DNA from: Salinisphaera sp052044135
GTDB lineage: Bacteria > Pseudomonadota > Gammaproteobacteria > Nevskiales > Salinisphaeraceae
Length of the DNA: 64,000 bases
Assembly (NCBI RefSeq): GCF_052044135.1
Contig: NZ_JBQDYF010000004.1
Location: forward strand, 62,001-126,000
Direction of reading: 5' to 3'
Below are positions 50,569 to 59,910 of the stretch, one piece after another. Made by a program: the position numbers and the translations under genes. The first letter of the stretch is position 1. Every line of letters starts with the position of its first letter. A model generated the notes under the pieces. It was given only the letters and a program-made list of their open reading frames with translations. It had not been told where the DNA came from and ran no database searches.

Positions 50569-51696
50569 ATGTCTGATGTTATCGATCGTCCCGAAGATGC
50601 CGCCCAGGCGGGCGCCATTCCCAAGACCATGCAGGCTGTCGTCTGTTACGCGCCGGGCGACTACCGGCTCGAGGAAGTCGAGGTGCCCACGCCCGGTCCG
50701 GGCGAGATTCTGTGCCGGGTGGAACTGGTCGGCATCTGTATGTCGGATGTGAAGGTCTACCACGGCGCGCCGTCGTTCTGGGGCGATGACACCCAGCCGC
50801 GCTACGTGAAGCCGCCGATGATTCCGGGGCACGAGTTCGTCTGCCGTGTGGTCGCACTCGGCGAGGGCGCCGGCGAGGCCAAGAACGTCAAGATCGGCGA
50901 TCGCGTGATCTCCGAGCAGATCGTGCCCTGCTGGGACTGCCGCTACTGCAACCGGGGCCAGTACTGGATGTGCGAAAAGCACGATCTGTACGGCTTCCAG
51001 AACAATGTGCAGGGCGCTTTTGCTCAGTACATGATCTTCACCAGGGAAGGCATCGTCCATCAGGTGCCCGATCATGTGCCGGCCGAGGAGGCCGTGCTGG
51101 TCGAGCCGCTGGCCTGCTCGCTGCATGCCGCCGACCGCGCCCAGGTGACCGCCGACGATGTCGTGGTGGTGGCCGGCGCCGGCACCCTGGGGCTGGGCAT
51201 TATCGGCCAGGTCGCGCTGTCCAACCCGAAGAAACTCATCGTTCTGGATCTCAAGCCTGAGCGCGCCAAATTCGCGAAGCAGTTGGGTGCGCACGAAGTA
51301 TGGAATCCGGCCGAGGAAGACGTGATCGAAAAGATCAAGTCGATCACCGACGGCTACGGTTGCGATATCTACATCGAGGCCACCGGCTATCACAAGGCGG
51401 TGAACCAGGGCATCCACATGCTGCGCAAGCTGGGCCGTTTCGTGGAGTTCTCGGTGTTCGGCTCCGAGGTCACCCTCGACTGGTCGATCATCAGCGACCG
51501 CAAGGAACTGGACGTGCTGGGCTCGCATCTGGGCCCGTATACGTATCCGCGTGCGATCGACTTCATCGCCACCCGCAAGCTCGACATGCGCGGCGTGGTC
51601 ACCCACACCTATCCGATGTCGAAGTTCCACGAGGCACTGGAAGTGATGGAACGCGGCGAGAAATCGATGAAGGTGGCGGTGGACCCGCACACCTAG
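50569..51696 (+). CDS. Zinc-dependent polyol dehydrogenase, probable erythritol/L-threitol dehydrogenase
   Basis: Medium-chain dehydrogenase, 375 residues, NAD-dependent. Catalytic zinc ligands Cys57 and His88/Glu89 (GHEF); structural zinc Cys121, 124, 127 and 135 (CWDCRYCNRGQYWMC); cofactor motif GAGTLGLG. TGAGGAG precedes the ATG at 50569. Given the DAK kinase, RpiB-like and TIM-like genes downstream, I infer oxidation of a four-carbon polyol to erythrulose, as for EltD of Mycobacterium smegmatis. First gene of the cluster. Confidence 0.85.
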   Translation: MSDVIDRPEDAAQAGAIPKTMQAVVCYAPGDYRLEEVEVPTPGPGEILCRVELVGICMSDVKVYHGAPSFWGDDTQPRYVKPPMIPGHEFVCRVVALGEGAGEAKNVKIGDRVISEQIVPCWDCRYCNRGQYWMCEKHDLYGFQNNVQGAFAQYMIFTREGIVHQVPDHVPAEEAVLVEPLACSLHAADRAQVTADDVVVVAGAGTLGLGIIGQVALSNPKKLIVLDLKPERAKFAKQLGAHEVWNPAEEDVIEKIKSITDGYGCDIYIEATGYHKAVNQGIHMLRKLGRFVEFSVFGSEVTLDWSIISDRKELDVLGSHLGPYTYPRAIDFIATRKLDMRGVVTHTYPMSKFHEALEVMERGEKSMKVAVDPHT

Positions 51697-52033
51697 GCGC
51701 AAGCGGGTTCGATCAGGTGTTTATGGCAGGGCGCGACAGCGCCGGCGGATGTGGGGCGCGCTGGCTTGTTCCGCTTGCTGGTCGCGGGCAGGCGTGCGCT
51801 GTCGCCGGCAGCGGTCGTGCGCAGTCAGCAAACGGCCGCGCGGGAGGGCGCTTCCGGTCGCGGCACCAGAGGACGAGCGTGAAGACGCACCCCCGCCCCC
51901 GCTCTGATAGCCGCTATACCGCCACCGCCGGCTTGCGGGTCATCGGCGGTGGCGGGGCTGTGATCGCGTGGCTGTCCGCGCCCGGGAAGCGCGCGTCCGG
52001 CAGTGCGCAACGCATTGATTATGGAGGTTCTGC
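51697..52033. other. Interval with hairpin between the dehydrogenase and the DUF2291 gene
   Basis: 337 bp with no supported gene. A perfect 12-bp inverted repeat CCGCCACCGCCG (51919-51930)/CGGCGGTGGCGG (51944-51955) with a 13-nt loop lies 79 bp before the next start. It may be an attenuator or a terminator for the dehydrogenase, with a promoter for the transport genes in between. Confidence 0.4.
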
Positions 52034-52687
52034 ATGAGTACAGCCACGAGCGTCCCAGCGTCCCGAAAGGTTTGGAGCGGGCGCAAGATTGTCCTGATTG
52101 TTGTGGGCCTGGGCGTGCTGATTGCCATGGGGCTGGATACCAAGGTCGTGCGACAGGGCGAGGGCCCCGCCGGGCCGAAGCAGTTCTCGCAGGCGGCCTA
52201 CGGCAAAAAGGAGTTTCCCAAGGTACGCACCAGGATCAGCGAGCGCGCGGCACCGGCAACGCAGCTGGCGGCGGCGCTGGCCAAAGACAAGAGCGCTGCC
52301 GTCAAGAAGTACGGCGTGCCCAACGATATCGGGCCCATTATGTCGGTGAAGTTCTCCGGCGTGGTCGGCAAGGGCGACGAGGGTGTGTTCAATATCAAGG
52401 TCCCGGGGTTGCCGCAGGATCTGACCATTCGCCTGCAGACCGGGCCGGCCATCATTGGAACGACCCTGCGTGATGGCGCCGGCGGGATCAGATTCGGCGA
52501 CTTCGAAAACCAGATTCAGTATCAGAACGCGGCGGCTGGCATCAATAACGCCATGAAGAAGCAGGTGTTGTCCGGGCTTGATCGCGATCATCTGACGGGC
52601 AAGACGGTCCACGTGGTCGGCGCGTTTCAGTTGATCAATCCGCACAACTGGCTGGTCACGCCAGTGGAACTCAAGGTCGGATCATGA
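52034..52687 (+). CDS. DUF2291-family protein of a sugar ABC transporter
   Basis: 217 residues: N-terminal signal anchor (about 18-33, IVLIVVGLGVLIAMGL), then a periplasmic beta-rich domain (KFSGVVGKGDEGVFNIKVPG; GDFENQIQYQNAAAGIN). Members of this family occur almost only beside RbsABC-type transporters and their role is not established. GGAGG before the ATG at 52034. Stop overlaps the ATPase start by 4 bp. Confidence 0.85.
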   Translation: MSTATSVPASRKVWSGRKIVLIVVGLGVLIAMGLDTKVVRQGEGPAGPKQFSQAAYGKKEFPKVRTRISERAAPATQLAAALAKDKSAAVKKYGVPNDIGPIMSVKFSGVVGKGDEGVFNIKVPGLPQDLTIRLQTGPAIIGTTLRDGAGGIRFGDFENQIQYQNAAAGINNAMKKQVLSGLDRDHLTGKTVHVVGAFQLINPHNWLVTPVELKVGS

Positions 52688-54222
52688 GCGATCAAGCGAT
52701 CTCGCAGAAGCACGGCAGGGCCATCCTGTCGGCCCGCGACGTGCACAAGCGCTACGGCGGCGTGCGTGCCCTCAAGGGCGTCGACTTCGACATCTATCCC
52801 GGTACGGTAACGACGCTGTTCGGTGAGAACGGCGCCGGCAAGTCGACGCTGATGAAGATCCTGTCGGGCGTCGAGCAGCCGAGCGAAGGCCGCATCATTC
52901 TCGACGGCGAGCCGGTCACATTTGCTTCGACCGTGGATGCGCGCGACCGCGGTATTTCCATCATCCACCAGGAGCTGTCGCTCGCGCCCAATATGTCGGT
53001 GCGCGACAACATCTTCATGGGCCGCGAGCTGCGCGGTCACCGCGGCGTCGACTACGCCGAAGAGGCGCGCCAGGCGGCCGCGCTGATGGCGGAGCTCGAG
53101 GAGGACATCGATCCGCTGACGTTGGTCGGTGAGTTGCGTGTCGGCCAGCAGCAGATCGTCGAGATTGCACGCGCGTTGTCCGTGAATTCGCGCATCCTGA
53201 TCATGGACGAACCGACCTCGGCGCTGTCGGCCACCGAGGTCGAGGTGCTGTTCAAGGTCATTCGGGATTTGACGGCCAAGGGGGTGGCGCTGGTCTACAT
53301 CTCGCACCACCTTGAGGAGGCGCTGGAGATCACCGACTACGCGGTGGTGCTGCGCGACGGCTCGATGACGGCCCACGCCCAACGCGCGGACATCGATCTG
53401 CCGTGGATCGTGCGCAAGATGGTCGGCGAAAACTTCAACCTGGGGTCTCCGCCGGCCGGCCATGATTTCGGCGATGTCGCCCTGTCGATCGACGACGTTT
53501 CGGTCCTGGATGCCACGGCGAGTGGCCGTCTGGCGGTCGATCATCTTTCCCTGGACGTGCGCGCCGGCGAGATCGTTTGCATTTATGGCTTGATGGGCGC
53601 CGGACGCACTGAATTGCTGGAAGCCCTCGCCGGTGGCAGCCCGATCAGTGGCGGTCGCGTCTTGCTCGGTGGCCGTGATGTTTCTGGTTTGTCGATCGCG
53701 CAGCGTATTGGTGCCGGGCTCTGTCTGGTGCCCGAAGACCGTCAGCGCGACGGTCTGGTGCAGACCATGACGGTCGGGCGGAATCTGTCGCTGGCCAGTA
53801 TTGGTGCCTTCGTGCGCAATATGCTGCTGTCGCCGCGCACCGAAAAACGCCTGGTCGATGCGGCGATTCATGATGTCACGGTCAAGACCGACGGGCCGGA
53901 GGCCATGATCGGCTCCTTGTCTGGCGGCAACCAGCAGAAAGTGGTGATCGGCAAGATGCTGATCACCCAACCCAGCGTCATCCTGCTGGATGAGCCGAGT
54001 CGCGGCATCGACGTCGGCGCCAAGGCCGAGGTCTTTCGGCTGCTGGCCGAGCGGGCACGACAGGGCGCGGCGATCGTGTTTTCGACGTCCGAAGTCAACG
54101 AATGCCTGTCCATCGCCCATCGCATTCTCGTCATGGCGCGCGGCCGTATCGTGGCTGAGTTCGGTCCAGACGTCTCCAAGGAACAAATCATGGCGGCCTC
54201 CGGCGAATCCGTCGCCGCTTGA
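52684..54222 (+). CDS. Sugar/polyol ABC transporter, tandem ATPase (RbsA-like)
   Basis: 512 residues with two ATPase domains. First: Walker A GENGAGKS (47-54), signature VGQQQIVEIARAL, Walker B ILIMDEPTSAL. Second: degenerate Walker A GLMGAGRT, signature SGGNQQKVVIGKML, Walker B ILLDEPSRGID. This is the RbsA/MglA layout of the CUT2 class. Coupled by overlaps to the DUF2291 gene before it. Confidence 0.94.
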   Translation: MSDQAISQKHGRAILSARDVHKRYGGVRALKGVDFDIYPGTVTTLFGENGAGKSTLMKILSGVEQPSEGRIILDGEPVTFASTVDARDRGISIIHQELSLAPNMSVRDNIFMGRELRGHRGVDYAEEARQAAALMAELEEDIDPLTLVGELRVGQQQIVEIARALSVNSRILIMDEPTSALSATEVEVLFKVIRDLTAKGVALVYISHHLEEALEITDYAVVLRDGSMTAHAQRADIDLPWIVRKMVGENFNLGSPPAGHDFGDVALSIDDVSVLDATASGRLAVDHLSLDVRAGEIVCIYGLMGAGRTELLEALAGGSPISGGRVLLGGRDVSGLSIAQRIGAGLCLVPEDRQRDGLVQTMTVGRNLSLASIGAFVRNMLLSPRTEKRLVDAAIHDVTVKTDGPEAMIGSLSGGNQQKVVIGKMLITQPSVILLDEPSRGIDVGAKAEVFRLLAERARQGAAIVFSTSEVNECLSIAHRILVMARGRIVAEFGPDVSKEQIMAASGESVAA

Positions 54223-54248
54223 GCACCACGGATCAGGAATTCAGAATC

Positions 54249-55397
54249 ATGAGCGATAAACGCGGTCAAACCATGACCAAGGACAAGGGCGGGCTGTTTG
54301 CGGGCGGCTTCGATCCTATCGGCTTGCTCCTTGAAGGACGTGCTTTTTTCGGTCTGATCGCGATCATCGCGGTCTTTTCCTATCTTTCGCCGAACTACTT
54401 CACCTTCAACAACCTGCTGACCATGACCTCCCATGTGGCCATCTTCGGCCTGCTGGGCATGGGCATGTTGCTGGTGATTCTCACCGGCGGCATCGACCTG
54501 TCGGTCGGCTCGACGCTGGGCCTGTGCGGCGTGATGGCCGGTTTTTTCATTCACGGCGTCGATATCGGCGGGGTCACGCTTTATCCCGCGATCTGGGTCG
54601 TGGTGGTCCTGGTGTGTGCGGTCGGTGCACTGGTCGGCCTGATCAACGGCATCCTGGTGGCCTATTTCAGGGTACCGTCATTCGTGGCCACGCTGGGATC
54701 GCTCTATGCGGTACGCGGGGTGGCGCTCCTGATGACCGGCGGCCTGACCTACAACAATCTCGGCGGCAAGGCGTCGCTGGGCAATACCGGCCTCGACTGG
54801 CTCGGTTTCAACACCATACTGCAGGTGCCGGTCGGCATATTGATCATGATCGCGGTGGCGATTGTACTCATCGTGGTGCTCAATCGAACGGCCTTCGGTC
54901 GCTGGCTGTATGCGACCGGCGGCAATGCGCGCGCTGCGCGCCTGTCGGGCGTGCCCACCAACCGCGTCACGGTGCTGGTGTTCGTCATGTCGGGCATCTG
55001 TGCGGCCATCGCCGGTCTCGTACTGACCTCGGAGCTGACCTCGGCCGGCCCGACCGCGGGCACCACCTATGAACTGACCGCCATCGCCACCGTGGTGATC
55101 GGCGGTGCCGCGCTGGCCGGTGGTGTCGGCAATATCCGCGGCACGCTCCTGGGCGCTTTCGTGATCGGCTTCCTGTCGGACGGCCTGGTCATCGTGGGCG
55201 TGTCCAATTACTGGCAGATGGTCTTTACCGGGGTGGTGATCGTGTTTGCGGTGCTCCTGAATTCGATCGAATACAAGGCCCGGCGCAAACCCCGCACCTC
55301 CGCATCCGCCGATGGCGGCACGCCGCCGGCGGCCGCAAGTCAACAAAATCCGGTTGATCCGGCCTCGTCGTTGGGGACGTCGACGGGCGAATCGTAG
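54249..55397 (+). CDS. Sugar/polyol ABC transporter permease (RbsC-like)
   Basis: CUT2-class permease, about 382 residues from the ATG at 54249 (AGGA upstream; the TTG at 54219 that overlaps rbsA-like is the other option). Eight to ten helices with the family segments ILTGGIDLSVGS, FVATLGSLYAVRGVALL and TGGNARAARLSGVPTNRV. C-terminal tail is Pro/Ser/Ala-rich and soluble. Confidence 0.92.
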   Translation: MSDKRGQTMTKDKGGLFAGGFDPIGLLLEGRAFFGLIAIIAVFSYLSPNYFTFNNLLTMTSHVAIFGLLGMGMLLVILTGGIDLSVGSTLGLCGVMAGFFIHGVDIGGVTLYPAIWVVVVLVCAVGALVGLINGILVAYFRVPSFVATLGSLYAVRGVALLMTGGLTYNNLGGKASLGNTGLDWLGFNTILQVPVGILIMIAVAIVLIVVLNRTAFGRWLYATGGNARAARLSGVPTNRVTVLVFVMSGICAAIAGLVLTSELTSAGPTAGTTYELTAIATVVIGGAALAGGVGNIRGTLLGAFVIGFLSDGLVIVGVSNYWQMVFTGVVIVFAVLLNSIEYKARRKPRTSASADGGTPPAAASQQNPVDPASSLGTSTGES

Positions 55398-55464
55398 GCA
55401 CAGAACGTCCCTGACAAAACCGCTGGTTGAACGGCGGAAATAATCACTACACAAGGAGATAAGC

Positions 55465-56442
55465 ATGCAACGCATGAAAATCACAATCGTGGCGGCGAGT
55501 GTTCTATTCGCATTCGCCGCCTGCGCCGGAATATCCACGGCTTCGGCCGCAGACTCCGGCAACGGCAAGCTGATGACGATCATCGTCAACGATCCCTCGA
55601 ATCCCTACTGGCAGACGGAAGGCCAGGTGGCGGCGAAGGAAGCCCGCAAGCTCGGCTACAAGGCGAATGTGGTGGCCCATCACGGCGACACCAATACCGA
55701 ACGCAATGAGGTGGACACCGCGATCACCAACCACTCGGCGGCCATCATCCTCGATCCGGCCAACGCCAAGGGCTCGATCGGTTCCGTCAAGAAAGCGGTT
55801 CAAGCGCATATCCCGGTGTTCCTTGTGAATGCCGAGATCGACCAGAAGGGTCTGGCCAAGGCACAGCTGGTATCGAACAACGCACAGGGTGCTGCCCTGG
55901 GTGCCCAGCAATGGGTCAAGGCCGTCGGTACGCACGCCAAGTACGTCGAACTCAAGGGCGCGCCGTCGGACAACAACGCGGCGACGCGGTCCAATGGCTA
56001 TCGCACCGTGCTCTCCCAGTATCCGGGCCTGAAGGAAGTGGCCTCGCAGGTTGCCAACTGGGACCGCACCCAGGGCCACGACAAGATGCAGGGCATGCTG
56101 CAGTCGCATCCCAACATCACCGGCCTGATCAGCGGTAACGACGAAATGGCACTGGGCGCGATCGCGGCGCTCAAGCAGGCCGGCAAGCTCAGCCAGGTCA
56201 CGGTCGGCGGCTTCGATGGTTCGCCCGCGGCCATAGACGCCATCAAGAAGGGTGAAATGGCTTACACCGTGCTACAGCCGGTGGCCGTGTTTTCGAAAAA
56301 GGCGGTCGACGAAGCCAATCACTACATCAAGACCGGCAGCACTGGCGTGGATCACGAGAAGCAGTTGTTCGACTGCATCCTGATCACCAAGAAGAACATC
56401 GGCAACTATGTGGCGCCGTTTACCCTGAAGAGCATGCAGTAA
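55465..56442 (+). CDS. Sugar/polyol ABC transporter substrate-binding protein (RbsB-like)
   Basis: Type I periplasmic binding protein, 325 residues; signal peptide ending near STASAA, then the two-lobe fold with VNDPSNPYWQTEGQ, LDPANAKGSI, AATRSNGYRTVL and ISGNDEMALGA. The neighbouring enzymes suggest a tetritol ligand, as shown for threitol-binding relatives in mycobacteria. ACAAGGAG precedes the ATG. Followed by a strong hairpin. Confidence 0.9.
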   Translation: MQRMKITIVAASVLFAFAACAGISTASAADSGNGKLMTIIVNDPSNPYWQTEGQVAAKEARKLGYKANVVAHHGDTNTERNEVDTAITNHSAAIILDPANAKGSIGSVKKAVQAHIPVFLVNAEIDQKGLAKAQLVSNNAQGAALGAQQWVKAVGTHAKYVELKGAPSDNNAATRSNGYRTVLSQYPGLKEVASQVANWDRTQGHDKMQGMLQSHPNITGLISGNDEMALGAIAALKQAGKLSQVTVGGFDGSPAAIDAIKKGEMAYTVLQPVAVFSKKAVDEANHYIKTGSTGVDHEKQLFDCILITKKNIGNYVAPFTLKSMQ

Positions 56443-56470
56443 CAAGCCCCTCGGGGTAACGGCTGCAATG

Positions 56471-56499
56471 AACGCGCGGGCCGCAATGGCTCGCGCGTT
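56471..56499 (+). terminator. Intraoperonic hairpin after the binding-protein gene
   Basis: Twelve-bp stem AACGCGCGGGCC/GGCTCGCGCGTT (one wobble) with a five-base loop, followed by TTCG. The kinase gene starts 19 bp later with its own AAGGAG. Probably limits read-through and stabilises the upstream mRNA, matching the hairpin after mtlE. Confidence 0.6.
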
Positions 56500-56517
56500 T
56501 TCGATAAGGAGACACTG

Positions 56518-58251
56518 ATGACTTATCTGGTGAATCAGCCCGCCGATTTCGTCGACGAAAGCATCGACGGTTTCGTGGCCGCCAACCGAGCCCTGGTGCG
56601 CCGCGTGCCGGGCGGCGTGGTGCGTGCCACGCGAACCCCGCCGGGGCAGGTTGCCGTGGTCATCGGCGGCGGCTCCGGTCACTATCCGGCATTCGCCGGG
56701 CTGGTGGGCCAGGGCCTGGCGCACGGCGCGGCCATGGGCAACGTCTTTGCCTCGCCGTCGGCGCAACAGATTTATGCCGTGGCCAAGGCCGCGGCCTCCG
56801 ATTCGGGCGTGCTGCTGTCGTTCGGCAATTATGCCGGCGACGTGCTCAACTTCGGCATCGCCGAGGAACGCCTGAAGGCGGAAGGCATTGCCTGTCGTTG
56901 CTTTGCCGTCACCGACGATATCTGCAGCGGCCCCGCCGACAAGGCCAGCGAGCGTCGCGGCATTGCCGGCGACCTGACCGTGTTCCGCGCTGCCGCACTG
57001 GCTGCCGCCGAGGGCAAGTCGCTGGACGAGGTATACCAATTCGCAAGCCATGCCAACGATCGCACCCGGTCGTTCGGGGTGGCGTTTTCCGGGTGCACGC
57101 TGCCCGGTGCCAAACAGCCCCTGTTCACAGTGCCCGAAGGGCGCATGGGCGTGGGCATGGGCATCCACGGCGAGCAGGGCATCGAGGAAGTCGACATGCC
57201 GAGCGCGTCGGATCTGGCCGACATGCTGGTCGATCGCCTGCTCGACGAACGCCCGGACGGCGCGGCTTCGCCGCGTGTGGGCGTGATGCTCAATGGTCTG
57301 GGCTCGGTGAAGTACGAAGAACTGTTCGTGCTCTACAAGCGCGTGTCCGAGCGACTGGAAGCCGCGGGCCTGACGCTGGTACAGCCCGAGGTGGGCGAGC
57401 TGGTCACCAGTTTTGAGATGGCCGGTGTATCGCTGACCCTGTTCTGGCTCGACGAGGCGCTGGAAAAAGCCTGGACCGCGCCGGCCACCACGCCGGCGTA
57501 TTGTCGCGGCGGTGTGGCGCTGGAAGGCGAGCCGCGCGACGACGCCGACCTGGCCGCCGCCCATGAAGAGGAAACCCCGCCCGCCAGCGCCGATTCCAGG
57601 TCCGATGCGGCCGGCATGCTGGCCGTGATCGAGGCCATCCAGGCCCGGATCGAGGCCGAGGCCGAGGGCCTGGGCCAGCTCGATGCCATCTCCGGTGATG
57701 GCGACCACGGCATTGGCATGGACACCGGTGCCCGGGCCGCGCTGGCCGCCGCGCGGCGCGCGGTTGAAAAAGGCTGCGGCGCCGGCACCGTCTTGATGCG
57801 GGCCGGCGATGCCTGGGCCAACGAGGCCGGTGGCACCTCCGGCGCGCTGTGGGGCCTCGGCCTGCGCAGTATGGGCGCGCGCATCGGCGATGACGACAGT
57901 GTGGCCGCGCCCGCGGTGGCCGCCGGCGTGGCCGACGCCACCGACGCGATCATGCGGCTCGGCGGCGCCGAGATGGGCGACAAGACCATGCTCGACTCGA
58001 TGAAGCCGTTTGCCGACACCCTGGCCGATGAAGTGCAGTCGGGCACGCACCTGCGTGCAGCCTGGCGCCGTGCTGCCGAAGCCTCGCAGCACGCCGCCGA
58101 AGCGACCGCCGATCTGGCGCCGAAGAAGGGCCGGGCCAAAAACCATAGTGATAAAAGCGTGGGCCACCCCGATCCGGGGGCGATTTCGTTCGCGATGATC
58201 GTCGCCGCCGTCGCCGACACTCTCGAATCCCTGCATGAGGACGCAGCATGA
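56518..58251 (+). CDS. DAK-family kinase, probable erythrulose kinase (LerK/DerK-like)
   Basis: ATP-dependent dihydroxyacetone kinase homologue with fused DhaK and DhaL domains, 577 residues. DhaK: GGGSGHYPAFAG (51-62) and substrate-linking His217 in GIHGEQG. Acidic linker near 335-365. DhaL: Mg/ATP motif GDGDHG at 393-398. In tetritol pathways this family phosphorylates L- or D-erythrulose. Stop overlaps the RpiB-like start. A plain glycerone kinase cannot be ruled out on sequence, but the two isomerase neighbours favour erythrulose. Confidence 0.87.
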   Translation: MTYLVNQPADFVDESIDGFVAANRALVRRVPGGVVRATRTPPGQVAVVIGGGSGHYPAFAGLVGQGLAHGAAMGNVFASPSAQQIYAVAKAAASDSGVLLSFGNYAGDVLNFGIAEERLKAEGIACRCFAVTDDICSGPADKASERRGIAGDLTVFRAAALAAAEGKSLDEVYQFASHANDRTRSFGVAFSGCTLPGAKQPLFTVPEGRMGVGMGIHGEQGIEEVDMPSASDLADMLVDRLLDERPDGAASPRVGVMLNGLGSVKYEELFVLYKRVSERLEAAGLTLVQPEVGELVTSFEMAGVSLTLFWLDEALEKAWTAPATTPAYCRGGVALEGEPRDDADLAAAHEEETPPASADSRSDAAGMLAVIEAIQARIEAEAEGLGQLDAISGDGDHGIGMDTGARAALAAARRAVEKGCGAGTVLMRAGDAWANEAGGTSGALWGLGLRSMGARIGDDDSVAAPAVAAGVADATDAIMRLGGAEMGDKTMLDSMKPFADTLADEVQSGTHLRAAWRRAAEASQHAAEATADLAPKKGRAKNHSDKSVGHPDPGAISFAMIVAAVADTLESLHEDAA

Positions 58252-58730
58252 GCGACAAACTCCGAATCATCATCGGCTCCGACGAGGCCGGCTATCGCTA
58301 CAAGGAAGCGATCAAGGCCGATATGCAGGCCAGCGACACCGTGTCCTCGGTGGAGGACATGGGCGTCGACGAGGCGGCCAGGACGCCGTATCCCACCATC
58401 GCCATCGCCGCGGCGCAGAAGATCGCCGCGGGCGAGGCCGACCGGGCGCTGCTGATCTGCGGCACCGGCCTCGGTGTGGCCATTTCGGCCAACAAGGTGC
58501 CGGGCATTCGCGCGGTCACCGCGCACGACGGCTACTCGGTCGAGCGCGGCGTACTGTCCAACAACGCCCAGGTGCTGTGCTTCGGCGAGCGCGTGATCGG
58601 GCTGGAGCTGGCCCGCAAGCTGGCCCGTGAATGGCTGACCTATCGTTTCGACGAGAACTCCTCGTCGGCGAAGAAGGTGGCCGTGATCAAGCAATACGAG
58701 GAAACCGGCGACGCCAGCCCCGTCGAGTAG
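58248..58730 (+). CDS. RpiB-family isomerase, probable D-erythrulose 4-phosphate isomerase (DerI/EryI-like)
   Basis: 160-residue RpiB/LacA/LacB-fold aldose-ketose isomerase. Catalytic Cys71 in LICGTGLGVAIS; His93 in TAHDGYS; GSDEAG near the N-terminus replaces the GSDHAG of true ribose-5-phosphate isomerases. Expected product in the tetritol pathway is D-erythrose 4-phosphate. Overlaps the kinase gene by 4 bp. Confidence 0.87.
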   Translation: MSDKLRIIIGSDEAGYRYKEAIKADMQASDTVSSVEDMGVDEAARTPYPTIAIAAAQKIAAGEADRALLICGTGLGVAISANKVPGIRAVTAHDGYSVERGVLSNNAQVLCFGERVIGLELARKLAREWLTYRFDENSSSAKKVAVIKQYEETGDASPVE

Positions 58731-58769
58731 GCGACAATGAACGCCGGTTTGCACAACCATTGAACTGCA

Positions 58770-59519
58770 ATGCATATCGGCGTCAGCTTCAAGATGTATC
58801 TCGACCGGCCGCGTACCCGTGAGTGGTGCGCGGCCGCCGCCGCGACCGCCAACCGGCATCCGGCGGTCCGGTCGGGCGCGGTCGAGCTGATCGTCTTTCC
58901 CACGTTGCCGGCCATGGAAGCCGCCATGGCGGCCTGTGCCGATGCCCCGGTGGCCTTCGGCGCCCAGGATCTGTTCTGGGCCGATCGCGGTGCCTACACC
59001 GGCGCGGTCAGTGGTGCCGATCTGGCCGATATGGGTTGCGTTTACGCCGAGATCGGGCATGCCGAGCGCCGGCGCATCTTCGGCGAGAGCGACGCCATCG
59101 TGGCGAAGAAGGTGGTCGCGGCCGTACGCAATGGCCTCACGCCGTGGCTGTGTATCGGTGAGTCCGAATCCGGACCGGTCGATGAGGCGATCGACTTCTG
59201 TAGCAACCAGCTGGCCGCCGCGCTGGCCGAGCTGGATCGGCCGACGTCGATGGTGATCGCCTACGAACCGGTCTGGGCGATCGGCCAGTCGGACGCTGCA
59301 AGTGCCAGCCATGTGGCCGAGGTCGCCCGTGGCATCAAGGCCGGCCTGGTCGAACGCGCCGGCCAGACCGACGTGCCGGTGGTCTATGGCGGCAGTGCGG
59401 CGCCGGGCACGCTGACCGAACTCGGCACCGCCGTCGACGGCCTGTTCCTCGGCCGCTTCGCCCACGATACAGCGGCCTTCGAGGCTATTCTCGACGAGGC
59501 TGCCGAGCTGGTCAGCTAA
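58770..59519 (+). CDS. TIM-like isomerase, probable L-erythrulose 1-phosphate isomerase (LerI/EryH-like)
   Basis: 249-residue triose-phosphate-isomerase homologue. Catalytic residues kept as Lys8 (SFKMY, not NWK), His97 (GHAERR, not GHSERR) and Glu166 (AYEPVWAIG). The altered SFK and GHAERR segments mark this as a specialised TIM relative, like EryH/LerI that convert L-erythrulose 1-phosphate to D-erythrulose 4-phosphate, not housekeeping tpiA. Last gene of the cluster. Confidence 0.88.
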   Translation: MHIGVSFKMYLDRPRTREWCAAAAATANRHPAVRSGAVELIVFPTLPAMEAAMAACADAPVAFGAQDLFWADRGAYTGAVSGADLADMGCVYAEIGHAERRRIFGESDAIVAKKVVAAVRNGLTPWLCIGESESGPVDEAIDFCSNQLAAALAELDRPTSMVIAYEPVWAIGQSDAASASHVAEVARGIKAGLVERAGQTDVPVVYGGSAAPGTLTELGTAVDGLFLGRFAHDTAAFEAILDEAAELVS

Positions 59520-59536
59520 GTTCTTTTAAGACAGTT

Positions 59537-59910
59537 ATCCGCAGATCGACGCAGATTTACGCAGATGTAAGAAGAGTCTTATTCGGTGCCTCGATTCGTA
59601 TCCATTGGTGGTTGGATTTTTGTTAATCGTCATTTGATTATGTGCGACAAGAAGTTGCTTAAAAAGCCAGGACATTTTGTCCGCGGATGAACTCGAATGA
59701 TCGCAAACAAGAAGTAAAATCAAGGCGCTTCTGTTTCAGATTCGCGAGCAATCGTGTCGTCAAGCCCTTACTGGACGCTATAAATAATCAAGACGAGGCT
59801 TGGATACAAACGCAATAGAGCACTGTCAGGCTGATTTGCCCGAGTCTCGCGCCCAATCACGATGAACAGGCTTGCCTTTCATCTGCGTGAATCTGCGTCG
59901 ATCTGCGGAC
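59537..59910. repeat. AT-richer segment bracketed by CGCAGAT-type inverted repeats
   Basis: ATCCGCAGATCGACGCAGAT (59537-59566, 30 bp in all) is answered by the nearly complementary 30 bp at 59881-59910, with essentially one internal mismatch. The 314-bp interior is visibly more AT-rich than the flanks (about 45% GC by eye) and encodes no recognisable protein; the 62-codon minus-strand frame at 59535-59723 is largely repeat. Same repeat family as 23633-23899. Could be an old insertion or a mobile cassette remnant. Confidence 0.7.

Noticed and set aside
58770..59519. Housekeeping triose-phosphate isomerase (tpiA)
   Set aside because: The NWK and GHSERR motifs are altered to SFK and GHAERR, and the gene sits in a tetritol cluster, so a specialised isomerase is more likely.
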